From assembly GCF_014252115.1 (NCBI RefSeq), contig NZ_CP059211.1, positions 1 to 64,000 on the forward strand: a DNA stretch of 64,000 nucleotides, in the 5' to 3' direction. Position 1 is the first letter of the stretch, and each line of letters opens with the position of its first letter. The notes under the pieces were generated by a model. That model saw only the letters and a list, made by a program, of their open reading frames with translations. It searched no databases and had not been told where the DNA came from. This DNA comes from Blattabacterium cuenoti. GTDB lineage: Bacteria > Bacteroidota > Bacteroidia > Flavobacteriales > Blattabacteriaceae. Both the position numbers and the translations under genes were made by a program. Shown one piece after another: positions 1-8,971 of this stretch.

Positions 1-1254
1 ATGGATAATGAAGCTTTAATAGATTCTTTTTCAAATTTTAAATATGAAAAAAATATAGATAGGGTTAGCCTTATGGCTATTTTAGAGGAATCTATACGGT
101 GTGTTTTAAGAAAAAAATATGAATCATCAAAAAATTACGATATCATTGTAAATCCAGATCAAGGTGATCTAGAGATATGGAGAAACCGCATTGTAGTAAA
201 AGATGGAAAAATAAAAGATATAAATAAAGAAATAGAAATATCTATAGCTAGAAAAATAGAACCTGATTTTGAAATTGGTGAAGAAGTGACCGAAAAAGTA
301 GAATTACAATCTCTAGGACGAAGAGCTATTTTATCTTTAAGACAAAATTTATTGTCTAAAATTAACGAATATGATAATACCAATATTTACAAAAAATTTA
401 AAAATAAAATAGGAGAAATCATTAATGTAGAAGTCTATCATATTTTACCTAAACAAATAATTATGAGAGATGATGAACAAAACGAAATGGTTTTACCTAA
501 ACAAGAACAAATTCCAAATGACTTTTTTAGAAAAGGAGATCCAGTTAGAGTTTTAGTGAAACGAGTAGATTGGAAAGATAATAAACCTTTTGCTATTCTC
601 ACTAGAAAAGACGAATCTTTTTTAGAAGAACTTTTTAAATTAGAAATTCCAGAGGTTTCTGATGGTTTAATTACAGTTAAAAAAGTAGCACGTATTCCAG
701 GAGAAAAAGCGAAAGTAGCTGTAGAATCTTATGATGATCGTATAGACCCAGTGGGAGCCTGTGTAGGAATGAAAGGTTCTCGAATTCATCCTATTGTTAG
801 AGAATTAAAAAATGAAAATATAGATGTTATCAATTATACTTCTAATATAGAATTATATATAACACGATCTTTAAGTCCTGCTAAAGTTTCCATGATGGAA
901 ATAAATGAAGAAAATAAGTATGTAAATGTATATGTAAAAATTGAGGAGATATCAAAGGCAATTGGAAAGGGGGGGCAAAATATAAAATTAGCTAGTCAGT
1001 TAACAGGATATAAAATTCATATATTTAGAGATTCTCCTTATGAGGATGATGTAGAATTGACGGAATTTTCTGATGAGATAGAATCAGAAGTTATAGAAAA
1101 ATTACATAAAATAGGTTTAAATACTGCAAAATCTGTTTTAAACTACAGTAAAAACAATTTGAAAATACGTACCAATCTTGAAGAAAAAACTATAAATAAA
1201 GTATTTACCATATTAAGAAAAGAGTTTGAAGAAGAATTAAATATAAACACATAG
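1..1254 (+). CDS. nusA: Transcription termination/antitermination factor NusA
   Basis: NusA binds RNA polymerase and nascent RNA and controls pausing, termination and antitermination. The 417-residue protein has the N-terminal polymerase-binding domain (about 1-125, with GDLEIWRNRIVV near 55), an S1 domain (about 130-205) and two KH domains, with GMKGSRI at 256 and GKGGQN at 322. It ends soon after KH2 without the acidic repeats of the E. coli protein, as is usual in Bacteroidetes. The ATG is the first base of the window and the N-terminus reads as complete. infB follows 50 bases after its stop, so the usual rimP-nusA-infB operon is likely, with rimP outside the window. A run of seven G at 969-975 encodes the Gly-Gly of the second KH loop. 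Confidence 0.95.
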   Translation: MDNEALIDSFSNFKYEKNIDRVSLMAILEESIRCVLRKKYESSKNYDIIVNPDQGDLEIWRNRIVVKDGKIKDINKEIEISIARKIEPDFEIGEEVTEKVELQSLGRRAILSLRQNLLSKINEYDNTNIYKKFKNKIGEIINVEVYHILPKQIIMRDDEQNEMVLPKQEQIPNDFFRKGDPVRVLVKRVDWKDNKPFAILTRKDESFLEELFKLEIPEVSDGLITVKKVARIPGEKAKVAVESYDDRIDPVGACVGMKGSRIHPIVRELKNENIDVINYTSNIELYITRSLSPAKVSMMEINEENKYVNVYVKIEEISKAIGKGGQNIKLASQLTGYKIHIFRDSPYEDDVELTEFSDEIESEVIEKLHKIGLNTAKSVLNYSKNNLKIRTNLEEKTINKVFTILRKEFEEELNINT

Positions 1255-1304
1255 TTTTTTTCTTTCTAATATTTTTATTTTTGTTCTTAATATATTTTAT
1301 ATTT

Positions 1305-3926
1305 ATGACTGATAAAATCAGATTAAAAACAGTATTAACGAAATTTAATATTTCCTTACAAAGAGTAATTAGTTTTTTACAAAAAAAAGGCATTAAAATA
1401 GAAAATAATCCTAATGCAAAAATAGAAGAACAAGTATACAGGTCTCTTGTTAGAGAATTTCAAACTTACAAGGAAATACATGATGCATCAGAAAAAATTT
1501 TTTTGCAAAAAAAGATGGAAAAAGAAAAAATAAAAGAAGAATTATTAAAATCAAAAAATATTCGGAATAATCAAATTATACGTAAAACATCAGATAAATT
1601 AGTTGAATTGAAAAAAATAGGAAAAATAGATATATTAGAAAACAAATATGGAATTAAAGAAGAAAAAAAAAATAATTTACATCAAGAAAAAAAAATAGAG
1701 AATAAGTTAAAAAATAATAATAAACCTGAACATATTGATACTATCTATCAAAAATTAGATGGAGTTATGTTAACAGGAGACAGGATTGATCTATCTCAAT
1801 TCGAGAAAAAAAGAACAAAATCAGAAATTAAGAAAAAACGAAAAAGAATTAAAAAAGAAATTTTCATTGAAGAAATAAAAAATGTTTCTACTGTAGAAAA
1901 AAAACAAAACAAAGAAAAAAAATCTTCTTTTAATTATTTTAAAAAACAACATTCTAATGTTAACAAAATAGATAAGTCAAATAAATCAAAGAACAAAAAA
2001 GAGACACAAAAATCAGTAATTACTGATGAACAAATAAAAAAACAAATTAAAGAAACTTTAGAAAAGTTATCATCCAAAGGTATGAAGTCTAAAGCTTCAA
2101 AAATTAGAAAAGAAAAACGTCAGTCTAAGAAAGAAAAAAAACTTATTGAAAATGAAATAGAAAATAAAAAAGAAGAAAAAATTCTTAAACTAGCTGAATT
2201 TACTACAGTCAATGAATTAGCATCTATGATGAAAGTTAATGCAACTGACGTTATTATGTCTTGTATGTCTCTAGGGATTATGGTGACTATGAATCAAAGA
2301 TTAGATGCAGAAGTATTAACTTTAGTTGCAGATGAATTTGGATTTAATGTAAAATTTGTTGGACTTGATATAGAAGAGGCTATTCAAGATGAAAAAGATT
2401 TAGAAGAACATTTAGAAACTAGACCTCCTATTATTACTGTGATGGGACATGTTGATCATGGAAAAACATCTTTGTTAGATTATATTAGAAATACTAATGT
2501 TATTGCAGGTGAAGCAGGTGGGATTACTCAACATATAGCTGCCTATAGTGTAGAATGTTCTAATAATCAGAGTATTACTTTTTTAGACACTCCAGGTCAT
2601 GAGGCATTTACTGCTATGCGAGCAAGAGGAGCACAAATAACAGATATTGCTATTATAGTAATAGCGGCTGACGATCAGGTAATGACACAAACTAAAGAAG
2701 CAATTAGTCATGCTCAAGCAGCTAACGTACCTATTCTTTTTGTTTTCAATAAAATGGATAAATCTAATGCGAATTCAGATAAAATTAGAGAACAATTAGC
2801 TAATTTAAATTTATTAGTAAAAGAATGGGGTGGAAAATATCCTACTCAAGAAATATCAGCAAAATTAGGATCGGGAATAGAAAAACTATTAGAGAAAGTT
2901 ATTTTAGTTTCCAAATCATTAAATTTAAAAGCCAATCCAAATAAACCTGCTATAGGAACAGTTATTGAAGCTTCTTTAGATAAAGGAAGAGGATATATTG
3001 CAACTTTACTTATACAAGGAGGAACATTAAAAATAGGAGATTATGTTTTAGCAGGAAGTCATCATGGAAAGGTAAAGAGCATTTTAGATGAACGAGGAAA
3101 ATCTATTTCTTCATCAGGTCCATCTAAACCTATTACTATATTAGGTTTAAATGGAGCTCCTACTGCAGGAGATAAGTTTAAAGTATTTAAAGATGAAAAA
3201 GAAGCAAAACAATTAGCCTCTAGAAGAGAACAATTACAAAGAGAACAAAATATACGAGCTCAAAAACATCTTACATTAGATGAAATAGGAAGACGTATAG
3301 CATTAGGTGATTTTAAAGAATTGAAAATTATTATTAAAGGAGATGTAGATGGATCAGTTGAAGCTATTGCTGATGCTCTTCAAAAATTATCCACAGATAC
3401 TATTATGATCAATATTATTTATAAAGGAGTTGGTCAGATTACGGAATCTGATGTTTTATTAGCAAGTGCTTCAGATGCTATTATCATAGGATTTAACGTT
3501 CGTCCTAATTTAGGAGCTAAAAATATAGCGAAAAAAGAAAATATAGAAATACGTACATATTCCATTATATATGATGTAACTAATGATATTCAAGAAGCCA
3601 TGGATGGAATGTTATCTCCCGAAATTAGAGAAAAAATATTAGGAAATGCTGAAATTAGAGAAATATTTAAAATCCCAAAAATGGGAACTATAGCTGGATG
3701 TATGGTTGTAGAAGGAAAGTTATTACGTCAGTCAAAGGTAAGGTTAATTAGAGAAGGAATTGTCATTCATAATGGAGAATTTACTTCCCTGAAACGGTTT
3801 AAAGAAGACGTGAAAGAAGTTTTAAAAGGATATGAATGTGGATTAGGAATTAAAAATTATCAAAATCTTAGATCTGGAGATATTGTAGAAGCTTATGAAG
3901 AATTATCTGAACTTAAAAAAAGTTAA
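1305..3926 (+). CDS. infB: Translation initiation factor IF-2
   Basis: IF-2 is the GTPase that brings formyl-Met-tRNA to the 30S subunit and promotes subunit joining. The chosen ATG gives 873 residues starting MTDKIRLKTVL, the usual start of the small N-terminal IF2 domain; the frame is open 24 bases further upstream to another ATG (1281), but that adds a non-homologous hydrophobic stub. Residues about 60-300 are a lysine- and glutamate-rich linker. The G domain has GHVDHGKT at 381, DTPGH at 428 and NKMD at 482, followed by the beta-barrel domains and the C-terminal fMet-tRNA-binding region. It lies between nusA and aspS, with only 3 bases before aspS, which suggests one transcript. Nothing essential is missing; only the linker looks short compared with free-living relatives. 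Confidence 0.96.
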   Translation: MTDKIRLKTVLTKFNISLQRVISFLQKKGIKIENNPNAKIEEQVYRSLVREFQTYKEIHDASEKIFLQKKMEKEKIKEELLKSKNIRNNQIIRKTSDKLVELKKIGKIDILENKYGIKEEKKNNLHQEKKIENKLKNNNKPEHIDTIYQKLDGVMLTGDRIDLSQFEKKRTKSEIKKKRKRIKKEIFIEEIKNVSTVEKKQNKEKKSSFNYFKKQHSNVNKIDKSNKSKNKKETQKSVITDEQIKKQIKETLEKLSSKGMKSKASKIRKEKRQSKKEKKLIENEIENKKEEKILKLAEFTTVNELASMMKVNATDVIMSCMSLGIMVTMNQRLDAEVLTLVADEFGFNVKFVGLDIEEAIQDEKDLEEHLETRPPIITVMGHVDHGKTSLLDYIRNTNVIAGEAGGITQHIAAYSVECSNNQSITFLDTPGHEAFTAMRARGAQITDIAIIVIAADDQVMTQTKEAISHAQAANVPILFVFNKMDKSNANSDKIREQLANLNLLVKEWGGKYPTQEISAKLGSGIEKLLEKVILVSKSLNLKANPNKPAIGTVIEASLDKGRGYIATLLIQGGTLKIGDYVLAGSHHGKVKSILDERGKSISSSGPSKPITILGLNGAPTAGDKFKVFKDEKEAKQLASRREQLQREQNIRAQKHLTLDEIGRRIALGDFKELKIIIKGDVDGSVEAIADALQKLSTDTIMINIIYKGVGQITESDVLLASASDAIIIGFNVRPNLGAKNIAKKENIEIRTYSIIYDVTNDIQEAMDGMLSPEIREKILGNAEIREIFKIPKMGTIAGCMVVEGKLLRQSKVRLIREGIVIHNGEFTSLKRFKEDVKEVLKGYECGLGIKNYQNLRSGDIVEAYEELSELKKS

Positions 3927-3929
3927 TGT

Positions 3930-5639
3930 ATGTATAGAACACATAATTGTGGAGAATTAACTCGAAAAGATATTGGAAGAGAAGTGATATTGTCTGGATG
4001 GATTCAAAAAATAAGAAATTTTGGATCTTTGTTTTTTTTGGATATTAGAGATTATTTTGGTATTACACAATTAATTCTTTACAAAGAATTAGTAAAAAAA
4101 GCATTTTTTTTAGGAAGAGAATGTTTAATTCAAGTAAAAGGAAAAGTAATAGAAAGATCATCTAAAAATCTCAATATTCCTACGGGGGAAATAGAAATTT
4201 CAGTTTGTCATATAAATTTATTAAATCCATCTTTATCTCCTCCTTTTACCATAGATAATAAAACAGATGGAAATGAAGAAATTAGAATGATTTATAGATA
4301 TCTTGATATTAGAAGAAACCCTATTAAAAATAATTTGATTATTCGTCATAATTTAACTTTAGAAACACGTAATTTTCTTTCTAAAAATGGATTTTTAGAA
4401 GTAGAAACTCCTATATTGATCAATTATACTCCAGAAGGAGCTAGAAGTTTTATTGTTCCTTCTAGAACACACGTTGATAAATTCTATGCATTAGCTCAAT
4501 CTCCACAATTATTTAAACAATTGTTAATGATAGGAGGAATAGATAAATATTTTCAAATTGTTAAATGTTTTAGGGATGAAGATTCCCGTTCTGATAGACA
4601 AATAGAATTTACACAAATAGATTGTGAAATGTCTTTTGTGGAAGTTCATGATGTATTAGCATTTTTTGAACACTTTATCAAACATATTTTTAGAAAAATT
4701 AAGAATATAGAATTAGACTCTTTTCCTTGTATTTCTTACTCTGATGCTATCAAAATGTATGGAACAGATTCTCCTGATACTCGTTTTGGAATGTCTTTTG
4801 TGGAATTAAATGATTTAATTAAAAAAATAGATATTAATTGGTTGAAAAAAGAAGAATTGGTAGTAGGTATTAAAGTTAATGAATATGAAAATATTCATGA
4901 AAAAATAGATTTTTTTTTGAAAAAAATAGAAAATAAAAATTTTTTTTGGATAAAATATTTACATGATAAAACTTTAATTTCTTCCAATCAAAATTTTCTT
5001 AGTAAGAAAATTTTGAAAATTTTTATAGAATATTTTAAAGCGTTACCTGGTGATTTATTATTTTTTTCTTATGGAGAAAAAATAAAAACTAGAGAAGAAC
5101 TTGGAAAAATACGACTAAAAATAGCGAATTTTTTTAATTTAAAAAAATATGAAATTTTTAATCCTTTGTGGATTATAGATATACCATTATTAGAATGGGA
5201 AGAAAAATCTAAAAAATATAAATCCGTACATCATCCATTCACTAGTCCAAAAGAAGAAGATATTCATTTATTAGAAAACAATCCAAAAGGTATTCGTTCT
5301 AAATCTTATGATTTGATTATAAATGGAATAGAAATTGGAAGCGGATCTATCCGTATTCATAATAAAAATATACAAAATTTAATATTTAAACATTTAGGAT
5401 TATCTAAAAAAGAAATAAAATCTAGATTTGGTTTTTTTATAAAAGCTTTCGAATATGGAATTCCTCCTCATGGAGGGATAGCTTTTGGATTGGATAGATT
5501 AATTAATCTTTTAGAAAGACATACGAATATAAAAGATTTCATTGCTTTTCCAAAAAGCAATTATGGAAAAGATTTAATGATAGATGCTCCATCTTTTTTA
5601 GAAAAAGAAAAATTAAAAGAATTACATTTACCTTATTAA
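3930..5639 (+). CDS. aspS: Aspartyl-tRNA synthetase
   Basis: Class II aminoacyl-tRNA synthetase that charges tRNA-Asp. The 569 residues show the N-terminal OB-fold anticodon-binding domain (about 1-105), then the catalytic core with class II motif 2 (FRDEDSRSDRQIEFTQID near 214) and motif 3 (GIAFGLDRLINLL near 535). An insertion domain of the bacterial type lies between about 280 and 410 and is more divergent than the core. The start ATG lies 3 bases after the infB stop. The 3' end overlaps the convergent ppa gene by 12 bases. Length is close to the family norm of about 580. No odd residues were seen in the active-site motifs. Confidence 0.96.
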   Translation: MYRTHNCGELTRKDIGREVILSGWIQKIRNFGSLFFLDIRDYFGITQLILYKELVKKAFFLGRECLIQVKGKVIERSSKNLNIPTGEIEISVCHINLLNPSLSPPFTIDNKTDGNEEIRMIYRYLDIRRNPIKNNLIIRHNLTLETRNFLSKNGFLEVETPILINYTPEGARSFIVPSRTHVDKFYALAQSPQLFKQLLMIGGIDKYFQIVKCFRDEDSRSDRQIEFTQIDCEMSFVEVHDVLAFFEHFIKHIFRKIKNIELDSFPCISYSDAIKMYGTDSPDTRFGMSFVELNDLIKKIDINWLKKEELVVGIKVNEYENIHEKIDFFLKKIENKNFFWIKYLHDKTLISSNQNFLSKKILKIFIEYFKALPGDLLFFSYGEKIKTREELGKIRLKIANFFNLKKYEIFNPLWIIDIPLLEWEEKSKKYKSVHHPFTSPKEEDIHLLENNPKGIRSKSYDLIINGIEIGSGSIRIHNKNIQNLIFKHLGLSKKEIKSRFGFFIKAFEYGIPPHGGIAFGLDRLINLLERHTNIKDFIAFPKSNYGKDLMIDAPSFLEKEKLKELHLPY

Positions 5640-6122
5640 ATGATTTTTATATCGTAAACAAGATTGTTGATATACAGAAATAGCTTCTTTTTGATCCTTC
5701 CAATTTCCTATTTTTACTCTTTTGTTTTCTAAATCTTTATATACCGTAAAAAAATGTTCTATTTCTTTTTTAGTATGTAAAGGAATTTCATCAATACTAT
5801 TGATAGTATTATAATTCGGATCCGCAATGGGAACGCAAATAATTTTTTCGTCTTCTCCTTTTTCGTCTGTCATAAAAAAAATTCCTATGGGCTTTACTGT
5901 TATCAAACAACCTGGTATTGTCGGTTCTGTTAAAAAAACTAATACATCTAATGGATCTCCATCCATAGAAAGAGTTTTTGGAATAAAACCATAATCTGTT
6001 GGATAAGTCATAGGAGAATACAATACTCGATCTAATCGAATTAGATTCTTTTTTTTGTCAAATTCATATTTATTTCTGCTTCCTTTGGGTATTTCAATGA
6101 GTACATCAAAACTAATTTTCAT
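5628..6122 (-). CDS. ppa: Inorganic pyrophosphatase (family I)
   Basis: Soluble inorganic pyrophosphatase, which hydrolyses pyrophosphate released by biosynthetic reactions such as tRNA charging and nucleic acid synthesis. The 164-residue protein carries the family signature DGDPLDVLVF at 54-63, whose aspartates bind the metal ions, and the conserved region YPTDYGFIPKTL before it. It is slightly shorter than the usual 170-180 residues. Its stop lies inside the last codons of aspS on the other strand (12-base convergent overlap). The E2 gene upstream ends 9 bases before its start on the same strand, so the two are probably co-transcribed. Confidence 0.95.
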   Translation of the reverse strand: MKISFDVLIEIPKGSRNKYEFDKKKNLIRLDRVLYSPMTYPTDYGFIPKTLSMDGDPLDVLVFLTEPTIPGCLITVKPIGIFFMTDEKGEDEKIICVPIADPNYNTINSIDEIPLHTKKEIEHFFTVYKDLENKRVKIGNWKDQKEAISVYQQSCLRYKNHLIR

Positions 6123-6131
6123 AATATTATA

Positions 6132-7331
6132 TTATATTTTTATATAACAATTAAATTTTTCTAAATATAAAGCTACTTTTTTAACAAAACATCCACCTAG
6201 AACGCCATCTATTACGCGGTGGTCATAAGAATGAGATAAATAAGTTTTATACCTTATTCCTATTAAATCTCCTTTAGGAGTTTCTATCACAGATAATTTT
6301 TTCTGAATTAGACCTATGGCCATAATACCAACTTGTGGTTGGTGTATAATTGGTGTACCAAAAAGATTCCCAAAGCTACCTATATTGCTAATAGTATAAG
6401 TCCCTCCTTGAGTTTCTTCAGGTTTTAATTGATTAGATTTGGCTCTTTTTATTAAGTCATTAATAATTTTTATTAGTCCCATCAAATTATAAGAATCTGC
6501 ATTTTTGATTACAGGTACAACCAGATTACCATCTGGTAAAGCAGTAGCTAATCCTATATGGATGTTTTTTTTTTTTATTATACTGGTTCCAATAACGGAT
6601 ATATTTATCATGGGAAGATCTTTGATAGCTTTAACAACACACTCTACAAAAATGGACATTAAAGTTAGCTTTTCACCTGTTTTTTTATAAAAAGAATCCT
6701 TTATTTTTTCTCTCCATTTTACTATATTTGTTACATCTGCTTCGATAAAAGAAGTAACATGAGCGGAAATATTTTTGCTATTCATCATATGTTCTGCAGT
6801 AATTTTACGAATCCTATCCATTTCAATAATTTCTTCGTTTTTATTAGTATTTATACTGCTACTTATAAGATTATCATATTTAGGAATAACAATTGTATTT
6901 TTTTTAATACGGATATATTTCAATATATCTTTTTTAGTAACACGTCCTTTTCCTCCAGTTCCTTCTATTGTATCCAATTCATATAAATTAATTCCTTCTT
7001 TTTTAGCAATAGAACGTACAAGAGGAGAATAAAAACGGTTTTTATTTTTTTCTACTATTGATGATGGTATATTTTCTGAGGTAAATTCTTCTTCTGTTTC
7101 TAAAATAGCAATGAAACTTCCTACTTTAGCAACTTCATTAGGAGAAAATAATTTCTTTTTTAATATACCATTTACAGGAGAAGATATTTCAGAATCTACT
7201 TTATCCGTAGCTATTTCTACTAAAATATCTTCTTTTTTTATAGAATCTCCCTCTTTTTTCAACCAACGAGTGATAGTAGCTTCGGCTATACTTTCACCCA
7301 TGGATGGAAGCGTTAAATTATACTCTGCCAT
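6132..7331 (-). CDS. 2-oxo acid dehydrogenase E2 (dihydrolipoyl acyltransferase)
   Basis: Lipoyl-bearing E2 core of a 2-oxo acid dehydrogenase complex. Residues 1-78 form a lipoyl domain with the attachment lysine K44 in ATDKVDSEI. A peripheral subunit-binding domain follows at about 100-142 (SPLVRSIAKKEGINLYELDT), then the acyltransferase catalytic domain ending in DHRVIDG with the active histidine near 371. The window has a second E2 next to sucA (56477-57694) that is clearly the 2-oxoglutarate one, so this is more likely the pyruvate or branched-chain E2; the sequence alone does not decide between them, so no symbol is given. The E1 and E3 genes are not in the window. ppa lies 9 bases downstream. 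Confidence 0.88.
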   Translation of the reverse strand: MAEYNLTLPSMGESIAEATITRWLKKEGDSIKKEDILVEIATDKVDSEISSPVNGILKKKLFSPNEVAKVGSFIAILETEEEFTSENIPSSIVEKNKNRFYSPLVRSIAKKEGINLYELDTIEGTGGKGRVTKKDILKYIRIKKNTIVIPKYDNLISSSINTNKNEEIIEMDRIRKITAEHMMNSKNISAHVTSFIEADVTNIVKWREKIKDSFYKKTGEKLTLMSIFVECVVKAIKDLPMINISVIGTSIIKKKNIHIGLATALPDGNLVVPVIKNADSYNLMGLIKIINDLIKRAKSNQLKPEETQGGTYTISNIGSFGNLFGTPIIHQPQVGIMAIGLIQKKLSVIETPKGDLIGIRYKTYLSHSYDHRVIDGVLGGCFVKKVALYLEKFNCYIKI

Positions 7332-7438
7332 CTAGATTAATCGTTTTATATTTGCTGATACTAGTCAGAATCTGATATAAAAATAGAAAACTATTGATAA
7401 TGTTAAAAATAATAAAAATAATAAATTCATTATAAAGA

Positions 7439-8971
7439 ATGAAAATACTTTCTTCAAATCAAATAAGAAAAGCAGATCAACATTGCATTGATTCAGAATC
7501 AATCTCTTATACTAAACTAATGGAAAGAGCAGCTAAAGGTTGTTTCGATTGGATTATTCATAATAAATGTTTTAAAATTAGAAAAATTCCGTTTATAATA
7601 TTAGTAGGAAATGGAAATAATGGAGGTGACGGATTATCTTTGTCTTATATGCTCCATTTATATGGAGCAACAGTTTCTGTATATGTTGTTAATATAACCA
7701 ATCATTTTTCAAATGGATTTTTAATTAATAAAAATAAAATATTACAGCATAAAATAAATCTTAAAACGATTAATGAAGGAGAAAAATTCCCTTCTTTTGA
7801 TCAGAGAAGTTATCTCATTGATGCTATTTTTGGTATAGGACTTAATCGGATAATACATCAATATTGGAGATCTTTTTTTCGTTATATCAATGATATAAAA
7901 TTTCAAGAAATTATATCCATAGATATTCCATCCGGACTTTTTATGGAAAAAAATCATGATAATTTCGAAGAAATTATCAAAGCTACTCATACTTTAACTT
8001 TTCAAGTTCCAAAACTACCTTTTTTATTACCAAATTATGAAGATTATGTTGGAAATTGGCATCTGATCAATATTGGGTGGAAAAATGATTTCATTGAAAA
8101 AATGAAAACTGAAAATTTTTATATAGATAATGAATTTATTCATACTATATATAAAAAGAAAACAAGAAAAAAATTTTCACATAAAGGAAATTATGGATAT
8201 GGAATAATTATAGGCGGAAGTTTTGGAATGATAGGGTCTATTGTGCTTTCTGCAATTGCTAGTTTTCGTACTGGAATAGGGAAATTGAGTGTATATGTTC
8301 CTTCTTGTGGATATAATATTATACAAAATTCTATTCCAGAATCTATTGTAGATATAGATAAGGAAAAACATTGGATTAGTAATATTTCCATCTCTAATAA
8401 AAATATAAATGCAGTAGGAATTGGTATGGGAATGGGTATTCATCCTAAAACTAGATATGCTTTAGAATCTTTTTTATTAAAAAATAATCAATTACCTATG
8501 GTAATTGATGCAGATGGTATTAATATATTATCATATAAATTAAAATTATTAGATCTTCTTCCAAAAGAGAAAACTATTCTTACTCCACATCCAAAAGAAT
8601 TTAAGAGATTATGCAGACCATGGAAAAATGATTATGAAAAATTACATCTTTTAAAAAAAATGTCAACAAAACATAAAATTTTTATTGTATTAAAAGGGGC
8701 ACATTCTGTTATTTCAACACCTAATGGAAATTTATATTTCAATAGTACAGGAAACCCTGGTATGGCAACATCTGGTAGTGGAGATGTTCTTACTGGAATT
8801 ATTGTGAGTCTTTTATCTCAAGGTTTTTCTCCAAAAGAATCATGTATAATGGGAGTTTATTTACACGGATTAGCAGGAGATATTGCTTCAGAAAAATTAA
8901 GTAACGAATCTCTTATAGCTAATGATATTATTGATCATATAGGAGATGCATATCTAAAAATTAGAATTTGA
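7439..8971 (+). CDS. nnr: Bifunctional NAD(P)H-hydrate epimerase / ADP-dependent dehydratase
   Basis: Repairs damaged NADHX and NADPHX. The N-terminal half (about 1-215, YjeF_N, with VGNGNNGGDGLS near 57) is the epimerase. The C-terminal half (about 230-505, YjeF_C) is the dehydratase, with GGSFGMIGS near 259, the catalytic aspartate region TGNPGMATSGSGDVLTGI near 436-453, and TPHPKEFKRL. At 510 residues it is full-length for the fused bacterial enzyme. It begins with ATG at 7439, about 107 bases from the divergent E2 gene. A TATATTTG sequence at 7347-7354 matches the Bacteroidetes -7 box but has no clear -33 partner. Its 3' end overlaps the convergent lnt gene by 18 bases. Confidence 0.95.
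   Translation: MKILSSNQIRKADQHCIDSESISYTKLMERAAKGCFDWIIHNKCFKIRKIPFIILVGNGNNGGDGLSLSYMLHLYGATVSVYVVNITNHFSNGFLINKNKILQHKINLKTINEGEKFPSFDQRSYLIDAIFGIGLNRIIHQYWRSFFRYINDIKFQEIISIDIPSGLFMEKNHDNFEEIIKATHTLTFQVPKLPFLLPNYEDYVGNWHLINIGWKNDFIEKMKTENFYIDNEFIHTIYKKKTRKKFSHKGNYGYGIIIGGSFGMIGSIVLSAIASFRTGIGKLSVYVPSCGYNIIQNSIPESIVDIDKEKHWISNISISNKNINAVGIGMGMGIHPKTRYALESFLLKNNQLPMVIDADGINILSYKLKLLDLLPKEKTILTPHPKEFKRLCRPWKNDYEKLHLLKKMSTKHKIFIVLKGAHSVISTPNGNLYFNSTGNPGMATSGSGDVLTGIIVSLLSQGFSPKESCIMGVYLHGLAGDIASEKLSNESLIANDIIDHIGDAYLKIRI

Noticed and set aside
1281..1304. Upstream ATG extending infB by eight codons
   Set aside because: The extension is hydrophobic and not homologous; the IF2 N-terminal domain begins at the ATG at 1305.
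6505..7335. Several + strand frames opposite the E2 gene
   Set aside because: They are shadows of a strongly conserved - strand coding region and show no family features.
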